NCBI GenBank assembly: GCA_005798925.1
Contig: SYID01000008.1
Span: 1 to 7,440 of the forward strand
Reading direction: 5' to 3'
DNA length: 7,440 nt
Origin: Verrucomicrobiota bacterium
Lineage (GTDB): Bacteria; Verrucomicrobiota; Verrucomicrobiia; Opitutales; UBA953
The translations under genes and the position numbers were made by a program. Numbering within the stretch: the first letter of the stretch is position 1; each line of letters begins with the position of its first letter. The notes below the pieces were generated by a model that saw nothing but the letters and a program-made list of their open reading frames with translations, was not told the DNA's origin and did not search any database. Positions 1 through 5,680 of this stretch are shown here, one piece after another.

Positions 1-63
1 CCTGCCGCCGCCGCTCCGGCCGCCCAGCCGCAAGCCACCCCGTCCCCGGCTCCGGCCAAGTAA
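1..63 (+). CDS. C-terminal tail of an upstream gene (5' partial), Ala/Pro-rich
   Basis: Frame 1 is open from the window edge and ends at TAA 61-63, reading PAAAPAAQPQATPSPAPAK. An Ala/Pro tail of this kind is a low-complexity extension common at the ends of proteins from GC-rich bacteria and says nothing about function. It is taken as real because the stop lies only 6 bp before the next start, the same close packing seen throughout this strand. The frame could also be open by chance, since only 20 codons are visible. Confidence 0.5.
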   Translation, partial: PAAAAPAAQPQATPSPAPAK

Positions 64-69
64 GCCCCG

Positions 70-900
70 GTGAGACGCTCCTTGCTCAGCCTGATGGTTC
101 GCTGGGTAAGTTGCCTCCTGGCCTGCGGCTGCCTGGCCCAACGGTTTCCGTCGACGGAGTTCCGGAAGCTCCCGCCGGAGGAAGCTTCGGCCTTCCTTGA
201 AGGCTTCCGCGGAGCTCGCCTGAGCTCCGACCTCTGCCTGCGTTTCGAGGTGACCCACAAGCCTCGCGTCGGCGAAGCCGCCCCCCCTGTCACGGGCACG
301 CTCTGGGCCGGAACGCTCGCGGGCGGGCAGGTCTTGCGGGGCGAAATCGCGGACGCCGACGGCCGCCCCGCCCTCGCCTTCCTGACCTTGAAGTCGCCGG
401 CCGAAAACAAGGTCTGGGTCTCGCTGCGCGGCGCGCCCGCCCAGGAAGTGAACGGCCTCGGCTCGCTCGCGCCGCTCGCTCCCGGCCTGCTGCTCTCACC
501 CTTCGACCTGCAGCTGCCGTTCACCCACTGGACCGCCACGGAATACGTCACGACCGAGCGGCGCCGACGGCCGGCCAACGTCTATGCGGCGACGAACCTC
601 GCCGGACAAACCCCGGCCAAGGTGACCTTCGCGATCGACCGCGTCTACGGCGTGCTGGTCGAAGCGACCTGCTTCGACGTCGGCGGCGAAAAGACCCGCT
701 CGATGCAGGTCGATGAATTCTCCAAGGTCGGCGAACAATGGATGCTGGCGGCCTGCAGCGTCCGAGACGAAGTCACGCGCGACTGCGACCTGCTCCGGAT
801 CACCGAGGCCGCCCTCGATGCGCGCATTCCGCCCGAGGTTTTCACGCCGGCCTCGCTCGCCCGCCCCGCCCCCCGCCCTGCCGGCTTCAAGAAACTGTGA
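70..900 (+). CDS. Putative lipoprotein with LolA-like (outer-membrane lipoprotein-sorting) character
   Basis: The product is 276 residues. The N-terminus has basic residues (R2, R3, R11), a short hydrophobic stretch and cysteines at 19 and 21 (LLAC, then GC), which look like a lipoprotein signal with C19 the likelier lipidated residue. The rest is mostly beta-strand-like. The segment SPFDLQLPF (143-151), followed by a C-terminal block at about 195-250 with the pattern 'YGVLVEA..FD..GEKTRSMQVDEFSKVGEQWMLAACSVRDE', resembles LolA/LolB-like half-barrel proteins, where a loading or modification sheet describes how a residue change follows reaction progress. A carrier or lipoprotein-sorting role in the periplasm is therefore an inference from fold resemblance. 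The start is GTG at 70, 6 bp after the upstream stop; ATG at 94 is in frame but would shorten the signal sequence. The 3' end overlaps the next gene by 4 bp, suggesting co-translation. The specific function is unknown. Confidence 0.72.
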   Translation: MRRSLLSLMVRWVSCLLACGCLAQRFPSTEFRKLPPEEASAFLEGFRGARLSSDLCLRFEVTHKPRVGEAAPPVTGTLWAGTLAGGQVLRGEIADADGRPALAFLTLKSPAENKVWVSLRGAPAQEVNGLGSLAPLAPGLLLSPFDLQLPFTHWTATEYVTTERRRRPANVYAATNLAGQTPAKVTFAIDRVYGVLVEATCFDVGGEKTRSMQVDEFSKVGEQWMLAACSVRDEVTRDCDLLRITEAALDARIPPEVFTPASLARPAPRPAGFKKL

Positions 901-1655
901 AGACCGTGACCGCGAGCCAGGTCGCCCGCTTCTGCGACCTCATCACCAACCGCAAGTCCGTCGCCGACTTCGAAGGCTCGCGCAACGGGCTCCAGCACAA
1001 AGGCACGCGAGCGGTCCGCAAGGTCGGCGCGGCCGTCGACGCGGGCGCTGAAGTCTTCGCCGAGGCCGCCCGCCGCGGCGTGGATTTCCTGATCGTGCAC
1101 CACGGCATGTACTGGCGTCCGGTCTCGCCCGAACGCGAGGTGCGCGCCCTCCGCCAGGCCGCGCTGAAGAAGACCGGCCTCTCCCTCTACTCCAGCCACC
1201 TGCCGCTCGACGCGCATCCGGCCATCGGCAACAACGCGCTCATCGCGGCCGACCTCGGCCTCAAGGTCGTGGACTGGTTCGTGGACTACGAGGGCCTGCC
1301 GATCGCCTGCCTCTGCCGCGGCCTCCCGCGAAGCACGCTGCGTAAACGCCTGAAGGCCTCGTATCCGCAGACTTACAAGGGCATCGAGTTCGGTTCCGCG
1401 AATCCGAAGAAGATCGCGATCCTGAGCGGCAGCGGCCGCAGCGCGCTCGGGCACCTCAAAGCGGAGGGTTGCGACACGCTCATCACCGGCGAGCTACGCG
1501 AAGAACATTTCAACGAAGCCCACGAGCAGGGCTGGAACCTCTATCCCTGCGGACACTACGCGACCGAGACCTGGGGCGTGAAGGCCCTCGCCGCCGCGGT
1601 GGCCGCGGAGTTCGGCGTGAAGTGGGAGTTCATCCCCACGGGCAATCCGCTCTGA
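897..1655 (+). CDS. NIF3/DUF34-family dinuclear metal-centre protein
   Basis: A 252-residue member of the NIF3 (YbgI/DUF34, 'Nif3-like dinuclear metal centre hexameric') family, widespread cytosolic metal-binding proteins of unsettled function that are often annotated as GTP cyclohydrolase I type 2. The early NGLQ motif, the His pair H68-H69 (IVHHGMYW), H101 and D105 (SSHLPLDAHP), ITGELREEHFNEA, and H220-x3-E224 (GHYATETWG) reproduce the family's two-metal ligand set in the expected order. The length is that of the compact form without the PII-like insert found in some homologues. The start is GTG at 897, overlapping the preceding stop (GTGA). The frame is open further upstream to 738, but that part lies inside the lipoprotein gene and does not look like the family N-terminus; GTG at 906 is a close alternative. 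The stop overlaps the gluQ ATG by one base (TGATG), so the three genes probably form a translationally coupled operon. Confidence 0.93.
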   Translation: MKTVTASQVARFCDLITNRKSVADFEGSRNGLQHKGTRAVRKVGAAVDAGAEVFAEAARRGVDFLIVHHGMYWRPVSPEREVRALRQAALKKTGLSLYSSHLPLDAHPAIGNNALIAADLGLKVVDWFVDYEGLPIACLCRGLPRSTLRKRLKASYPQTYKGIEFGSANPKKIAILSGSGRSALGHLKAEGCDTLITGELREEHFNEAHEQGWNLYPCGHYATETWGVKALAAAVAAEFGVKWEFIPTGNPL

Positions 1656-2497
1656 TGGCCCGCGGACGGCTAGCCCCGACGCCCACCGGCTACCTGCACG
1701 TCGGCCACGCCCGCACCTTCGCCCTCGCCGCGGCCCGCGCGGCCTCCGGCACCCTGCTCTATCGCACCGAAGACCTCGACGCCGGCCGTTGTCGTCCGGA
1801 GTTCGCCGAGGCGGCCATCGCAGATCTCCGCTGGCTCGGCCTACGGTGGGCCGAAGGACCCGACGTCGGCGGGCCCCACGCGCCGTACGTGCAGTCGCGA
1901 CGCCTGCCTTGGTTCCGCGACGTCTGGTCACAGCTCCAGGTGACCGGTGCGATCTATCCATGCGACAAATCCCGCAAGGACGTCGAACGCAGCCTCACCG
2001 CCCCGCACGCCGAGGACGACGCCGAGCCGATCTTCCCGCCAGCCCTCCGCGCCCCCTTAGGAGCCGGTCGCGAGGCTCACGAACCTGGCCCGACCAATTG
2101 GCGCTTCCGCGTGCCCGACGGCGAGATCATCACGTTCGTCGACGCGCTCCAAGGCCCGCAGGCGTTCGTCGCCGGACGTGACTTCGGCGACTTCCTGGTC
2201 TGGCGGAAGGACGGCTTCCCCGCCTACGAACTCGCCGTCGTCGCCGACGACCACGCCATGGCCGTCACCGAAGTCGTCCGCGGCGCCGACCTCCTGCTTT
2301 CGACGGCCCGTCAGCTGTTGCTCTATCGCGCCCTCGGCTGGCAGGCTCCGACCTGGGCGCACGCGCCGCTCATCGTCGACGCCGACGGCAAGCGGCTCGC
2401 CAAACGTACCGCGGGACTCTCGATCCGCGAACTACGCCAAAAAGGAAGGGCGCCGGAGGAAGTCCTCACGGCGCCTTTGGCTAAGCTGATCGGCTGA
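1655..2497 (+). CDS. gluQ: Glutamyl-Q tRNA(Asp) synthetase
   Basis: A 280-residue paralogue of the catalytic half of glutamyl-tRNA synthetase (YadB/GluQ family). Members activate glutamate without tRNA and attach it to the queuosine base at the wobble position of tRNA-Asp. Seen here are the class I HIGH motif as H15-V-G-H18 after LAPTPTGYL, the RTEDLD segment, NWRFRVPDG, the GDFLVWRKDGFPAYELAVVADD core with VVRGADLL, and a KMSKS-like KRLAKR at 246-251. The protein ends soon after that loop, so the anticodon-binding domain of true GluRS is absent, as expected for GluQ. The zinc-site region is unusual: C103 of YPC is kept, but the next ligand position reads D104-K105 instead of C-x-C, and the later Tyr...Cys pair reads IFPPALR, so zinc binding is probably lost. 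ATG 1655 overlaps the NIF3 stop. The gene ends 4 bp from the convergent thioredoxin gene. A minimal GluRS-like protein with another substrate is less likely. Confidence 0.93.
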   Translation: MARGRLAPTPTGYLHVGHARTFALAAARAASGTLLYRTEDLDAGRCRPEFAEAAIADLRWLGLRWAEGPDVGGPHAPYVQSRRLPWFRDVWSQLQVTGAIYPCDKSRKDVERSLTAPHAEDDAEPIFPPALRAPLGAGREAHEPGPTNWRFRVPDGEIITFVDALQGPQAFVAGRDFGDFLVWRKDGFPAYELAVVADDHAMAVTEVVRGADLLLSTARQLLLYRALGWQAPTWAHAPLIVDADGKRLAKRTAGLSIRELRQKGRAPEEVLTAPLAKLIG

Positions 2498-2501
2498 AGG
2501 C

Positions 2502-3308
2502 TCAGGCGCCCTTCTTGGGGTCCGCCGACGTCTTGGGAGCGGCGGACGCCTCGGAGCCGATCTTTTCGCGATAAGCCTTGAACGACTTCGTCAGGCTTTC
2601 GTCGCCGGCCGCGACGGCCAGGGCTTCGTCGACATACTTCAGCGCCTGCGCCTTGGCCGAAGGGTCGATCTGCAGGAGGATACGGGCCTTGTTGTAATGG
2701 AAGACCGCCTTGCGCGTTCCGCTGACGTCGGCGAAGATCTCCTTCAAGGCGGACTCCGCGGCCGGGAAGTCCTTGGCTTTGATGGCCGTGTCGATCTTCT
2801 GCCCGAGTTCGCGGCTTCGGGCCGAACGTTCGGCGGAGGTTTTCTGCTCCTTCTCAAGCGCCGCCCGGCCTTCGGGGGTGTTCTTGAACGACGCCAGTTT
2901 GTCGAGGTATTCCTTGGCCGATTGGCCGCCGAAGCCGACGGTGCGACCGAAGACGGCGCCGGACCTGGCGTCGATCAGCAGCACGGTGGGAAAGCCGGTG
3001 ATGCCGAACTGCTTGGAGAGCGCGGCGTTCTTGGCCTTCAGCTCCGGCTCCTGCGGCTTGTTCCGCGGGTAGTCCAGCTCCACGAGCACGTACTTGGACG
3101 CGACGGCGGCGAATTCCTTGGATTCGAAGACATTCTTATGAAGCGCCTTGCAAGGCGGGCACCAGTCGCTGCCGGTGAAGTCCACCAGCAAGGGCTTTTT
3201 TTCTTTGATGCCTTGGGCCTTGGCCTCCTCGAGGTCGGTGAGCCAGACGGGTTCGGCGGAGACCGTGACGGCGACGAACGCCGCAAGGATCGGGGTGAGG
3301 AGTCGCAT
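2502..3308 (-). CDS. Exported thioredoxin-like protein with CPPC active site and helical C-terminal region
   Basis: A 268-residue protein with a cleavable-type signal peptide (MRLLTPILAAFVAVTVSA, probably cut before E19) followed by a thioredoxin fold of the Thioredoxin_7 type. The active site is DFTGSDWC-PP-C at C50/C53, and the cis-proline lies in GFPT (P107). From about residue 140 to the end the chain is Lys/Ala/Glu-rich and helical, possibly TPR-like ('FHYNKARILLQIDPSAKAQALKYVDEALAV'), with a Lys-rich tail. A periplasmic thiol-disulfide oxidoreductase role is inferred; the CPPC pair differs from its two neighbours and may set a different redox potential. It is the last gene of the three-gene minus-strand set: its ATG lies 1 bp after the stop of the preceding gene and has no obvious Shine-Dalgarno sequence, so translation is probably coupled. 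Its substrate cannot be told from the sequence. Confidence 0.88.
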   Translation of the reverse strand: MRLLTPILAAFVAVTVSAEPVWLTDLEEAKAQGIKEKKPLLVDFTGSDWCPPCKALHKNVFESKEFAAVASKYVLVELDYPRNKPQEPELKAKNAALSKQFGITGFPTVLLIDARSGAVFGRTVGFGGQSAKEYLDKLASFKNTPEGRAALEKEQKTSAERSARSRELGQKIDTAIKAKDFPAAESALKEIFADVSGTRKAVFHYNKARILLQIDPSAKAQALKYVDEALAVAAGDESLTKSFKAYREKIGSEASAAPKTSADPKKGA

Positions 3309-3309
3309 C

Positions 3310-3774
3310 TTATTTCTTGGAAGGAGTGGGAGCCTTGGCCTTCTTCGCGGCGGGCGCGCCGAGCTGCGGAAGATAGGCCGAAGGACCGGAATCAGGGGAA
3401 TAGCCTTCGGCGCGGTTCAGGACCTTGCCGCTGGTGTTCATGATGATCACCGTCGGGAAACCGTTCACGCCGTACTTCTTCTGCGCGGCCTGGTTCTTGG
3501 CCTTCTCGGCGGCCGGCTGCTCCTTGCGCCTGGGGAAATCGAGCTCCACCAGCACGTAGTCCTTGGCGAATTTCTCGAACTCGGGGGTATCAAAGACTTC
3601 CTTGTGCAGCTTGATGCAGTAGCCGCACCAGTCGCTGCCGGTGAAGTCGACGAGCAGCTTCTTGTTCTCCTTGGTGGCGACCTTCTTGGCTTCGTCGAGG
3701 TCGGTCAGCCAGATGAGTTCGGCGCGGGCGGTGACGCTCGCGAGCAACAGCAGGGTCAGGATGAGCTTCTTCAT
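3310..3774 (-). CDS. Short exported thioredoxin-like protein with CGYC active site
   Basis: A 154-residue protein consisting of a signal peptide (MKKLILTLLLLASVTARA, probably cut before E19), one thioredoxin domain and a short Ala/Lys/Pro tail. The motif DFTGSDWC-GY-C places the redox cysteines at C50/C53, and GFPT gives the cis-proline P107. The mature start ELIWLTDLDEAKKVA is nearly the same as in both neighbours, and a charged stretch after the LVELDFPR strand (about 82-100) is shared too. It lacks the roughly 100-residue C-terminal helical region present on either side, so it is the minimal member of the set. It lies 7 bp downstream of the CGWC gene and 1 bp upstream of the CPPC gene, consistent with one transcript. 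A periplasmic disulfide reductase role is inferred from family and signal peptide; the partner is unknown. Confidence 0.9.
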   Translation of the reverse strand: MKKLILTLLLLASVTARAELIWLTDLDEAKKVATKENKKLLVDFTGSDWCGYCIKLHKEVFDTPEFEKFAKDYVLVELDFPRRKEQPAAEKAKNQAAQKKYGVNGFPTVIIMNTSGKVLNRAEGYSPDSGPSAYLPQLGAPAAKKAKAPTPSKK

Positions 3775-3781
3775 GGGTAAA

Positions 3782-4597
3782 TCACTTCTTCTCCTTGGCG
3801 GCGGCCGCCGCGGCGACCTGGGCGCGGAAGTTCTTCAATTCGCTGAGTTCCTTCATGTCAGGCGGGGTCTCGGCGATGATCTCGTCGAGGACCTTGAGCA
3901 CGGCGGCATGGTCGCCAGGCTTGCAGGCCTGAGCGAGGCTGATCCGGGCGTTGACGGTCAGTTCGAGCTTAACAGAGCCAACAAGAGACTTGGCTTTGAC
4001 GAATTTAGCGATGGCGGCCTCTCCGCCGGCGAAGTCCTTCTGCTCGAAGAACGGCGTCACGATCGTCTCGAGCTCGGCGCCGTAAGCTCGGACCAGGCCT
4101 TCGTCCTTCTTCGCTTGGGCGAAAGCCTGGCGTCCTTCGGCGGTGTTCGCCTTCAGCAATTCGGCGAGATGAGCGAGGTACTTCACGGGACCACCGGCCT
4201 CGTAGCCGGTCTGCGCGAAAGGTTCGCCGTTGGCATCCAGCAGCAGGATCGTCGGGAAGCCTTCGATGCCGAACTTGTCCGCCCACGCCTTGTTCTTCGC
4301 CTTCTCCTCGGCCGGTTGTTTCTTCTTCTGCGGGTAGTCGAGCTCCACCAGGACGAAGTCCTTGGCGGCGGCGGCGAATTCCTTCTGGTCGAAGACTTCC
4401 TTCTTGAGGCGAATGCACCAGCCGCACCAGTCGCTCCCGGTGAAGTCGACCAAGATCGCCTTCTTCTCGGCCTTGGCGACCTTGATGCCTTCATCGAGGT
4501 CGGTCAGCCAGACGGCGTCAGCGGCGGAAAGGGAGAGAGCGCTCAGGCAAAGAGCGGCGACGGCGAGAAATCGGCGGGGCATCACCTTAGGAAACAT
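3782..4597 (-). CDS. Exported thioredoxin-like protein with CGWC active site, first gene of the trio
   Basis: A 271-residue protein with a signal peptide (cleavage probably around A26-A28), a thioredoxin domain with C58-G-W-C61 in DFTGSDWC, cis-proline P115 in GFPT, and a helical C-terminal region from about 145 that ends in an Ala/Lys-rich tail (AAAAAKEKK). That C-terminal region resembles the one on the CPPC protein ('NTAEGRQAF' against 'NTPEGRAAL'), supporting common descent. ATG 4595-4597 is used here; ATG 4580-4582 (residue 6, MPRRFLAVAAL) is a good alternative because it gives a more typical signal-peptide start, although the AAGG before it is very close. As the promoter-proximal gene it faces the divergent chelatase gene across a short gap, where the shared promoter probably lies. 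A periplasmic thiol oxidoreductase is inferred; substrates are unknown. Confidence 0.88.
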   Translation of the reverse strand: MFPKVMPRRFLAVAALCLSALSLSAADAVWLTDLDEGIKVAKAEKKAILVDFTGSDWCGWCIRLKKEVFDQKEFAAAAKDFVLVELDYPQKKKQPAEEKAKNKAWADKFGIEGFPTILLLDANGEPFAQTGYEAGGPVKYLAHLAELLKANTAEGRQAFAQAKKDEGLVRAYGAELETIVTPFFEQKDFAGGEAAIAKFVKAKSLVGSVKLELTVNARISLAQACKPGDHAAVLKVLDEIIAETPPDMKELSELKNFRAQVAAAAAAKEKK

Positions 4598-4673
4598 CGC
4601 TTCAGAAATGAGGCAACCCGCAATCCGCCAGCCCTGCGTTGCAAATATGAAGATTATCCCTCACTTAACGCCC
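4598..4673. promoter_or_regulatory. Divergent intergenic region between the thioredoxin operon and the chelatase gene
   Basis: About 75 bp separate the first thioredoxin gene (minus) from the preferred chelatase start (plus), so promoters for both must lie in or close to it. A GATAAT element on the minus strand (4653-4658) could be a -10 box for the thioredoxin operon, but no good -35 lies at the right distance. A TTGCAA (4639-4644) could be a plus-strand -35, but the hexamer 17 bp downstream (CACTTA) is poor. The calls rest mainly on position. Confidence 0.3.
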
Positions 4674-5645
4674 ATGGCTGGCACGCGTATCTTCCTCGTC
4701 GACAACGGTTCTTACGAACCCGCGGCGACCTTGGCCCTGCGCGGACTGGCCCTGGAAGTCGGCAAGCTCATCGGTCAGGAGGTCCGCCCGGTCTCGACGA
4801 TGCACTCGGCCAAGATCGACCCCGCCCTGCTCGGCGGCATCCCCGCGGTCATCTTCGAACAGGCCGTCCAGCAAGCGAAGCTGGACGGCATCGACGAAAT
4901 CGTCGTGCTCCCGCTCTTCATCGGCCCCAGCCGCGCGATCACCGAATACCTACCCAAAGTCTTCGCCGACGCCCAGCCTGGCCCGATGAAGCTCAGCATC
5001 CGCGAACCGCTCTTCGGTCCGGAAATGACCGGCATGCTGACCGACAACCTAAAGTCGACCGGCTGGACCAAGGGCAGCGGCACGGTCTTCCTCTGCGACC
5101 ATGGCTCCCCCATCCCCGAAGTGACGCGTTGCCGTGATTTCTTCGCCGGCGCCATCCGCACTGAACTCGGCCTCAAAGAAGACGAACTCGTCACCTGCTC
5201 GATGGAGCGCCGCGAAGGACCGGAGTACGCCTTCAACGAACCCCTGCTCGAAGACGCGTTGCAACAGGCGAAGGGCGAAGCGGTCATCCTGATGCTCTTC
5301 CTCCTGCCCGGACGTCATGCCGGCGGCGACGGGGACGTCGCGACCATCGCCAAGCAACACGCGCCCGAAGGCCTGCGCTGGAAGCTCAGCCCTCTGCTCG
5401 GCACGCACCCGGTCCTGCCTGCGCTGCTCTTCCGACGATACCTTAGCTCCCCTGGCTTGAAGCTGACCAAGCTCGCCCTCCTTGCCGTGCTGGTCTCCAT
5501 GGGCCTGCTGCCCGTCTTGGTCGGCGTGCTCGTCCCGCAAGACCTAGGACTAGGCGAGCGCCTGATGGTCTGGCTCGGCGGGGTCGCCGTGATCTTCACG
5601 GCCCTCTACCTTTTCCTTCGGGCCAAGGTCTGGCGGAAGGCCTGA
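4674..5645 (+). CDS. cbiX: Membrane-anchored CbiX/SirB-type sirohydrochlorin chelatase-like protein
   Basis: A 323-residue protein with two class II chelatase lobes and a C-terminal membrane hairpin. CbiX/SirB enzymes insert cobalt or iron into sirohydrochlorin; iron is favoured here because cobA and cysI follow. Lobe 1 starts IFLVDNGSYEP and contains VVLPLFIGPSRAITEYLP, but the two usual histidines are N11 and A88. Lobe 2 keeps both: H143 in CDHGSPIPEV and H215 in LFLLPGRHAGGDGDV, 72 residues apart. Catalysis therefore probably sits in lobe 2, as in CbiK and protohaem ferrochelatase. No MxCxxC iron-sulfur motif is seen. Residues about 267-287 and 297-316 are hydrophobic and form two likely transmembrane helices joined by a short loop, with a basic end (KVWRKA), which would hold the soluble part at the cytoplasmic membrane. 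ATG 4674 is preferred because the family fold begins right after it; ATG 4647 in the same frame adds nine residues. Neither has a clear Shine-Dalgarno. The metal specificity is inferred. Confidence 0.82.
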   Translation: MAGTRIFLVDNGSYEPAATLALRGLALEVGKLIGQEVRPVSTMHSAKIDPALLGGIPAVIFEQAVQQAKLDGIDEIVVLPLFIGPSRAITEYLPKVFADAQPGPMKLSIREPLFGPEMTGMLTDNLKSTGWTKGSGTVFLCDHGSPIPEVTRCRDFFAGAIRTELGLKEDELVTCSMERREGPEYAFNEPLLEDALQQAKGEAVILMLFLLPGRHAGGDGDVATIAKQHAPEGLRWKLSPLLGTHPVLPALLFRRYLSSPGLKLTKLALLAVLVSMGLLPVLVGVLVPQDLGLGERLMVWLGGVAVIFTALYLFLRAKVWRKA

Positions 5646-5680
5646 TCTCAGGCGAACGCCGCGATGCGGCCCATCAGGCC
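5639..5680. terminator. Symmetric inverted repeats at the convergent chelatase/cobA 3' ends
   Basis: GCCTGA (5640-5645) and TCAGGC (5648-5653) form a near-perfect palindrome centred on the 2-bp gap between the two stop codons. In addition GGCCTGAT (5639-5646) pairs perfectly with ATCAGGCC (5673-5680), enclosing a small GCCGC-GAT-GCGGC hairpin (5658-5670). These alternative stems work on either strand, so the element could end transcription in both directions. There is no T-run, so it is not a classical intrinsic terminator, and part of the symmetry comes from facing TGA stops. Confidence 0.3.

Noticed and set aside
738..896. N-terminal extension of the NIF3 frame
   Set aside because: It lies inside the lipoprotein gene and is Arg/Pro/His-rich; the NIF3 family begins near the residues encoded from 897.
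1096..1107. Short match (GCACCACGGC) between the NIF3 gene and the reverse complement of the 3' tail near 7400
   Set aside because: About 11 bases in GC-rich coding DNA, both encoding His-His-Gly; chance similarity is enough and flanks do not match, so it does not explain the cysI junction.
2491..2515. Hairpin between the convergent gluQ and CPPC thioredoxin stops (GAAGG 2496-2500 with CCTTC 2510-2514)
   Set aside because: Only 5 bp of stem, a 9-base loop and no T-run; part of the symmetry comes from facing stop codons. Too weak to call a terminator.
4362..4673. N-terminal extension of the chelatase frame back to 4362
   Set aside because: The extension lies antisense to the CGWC thioredoxin coding sequence and shows no chelatase features; the fold begins at MAGTRIFLVDNGS.
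3641..5137. Long plus-strand frame crossing the thioredoxin genes and the chelatase start
   Set aside because: It is antisense to two well-supported thioredoxin genes and then out of frame with the chelatase; its translation is low-complexity Arg/Leu/Gly.
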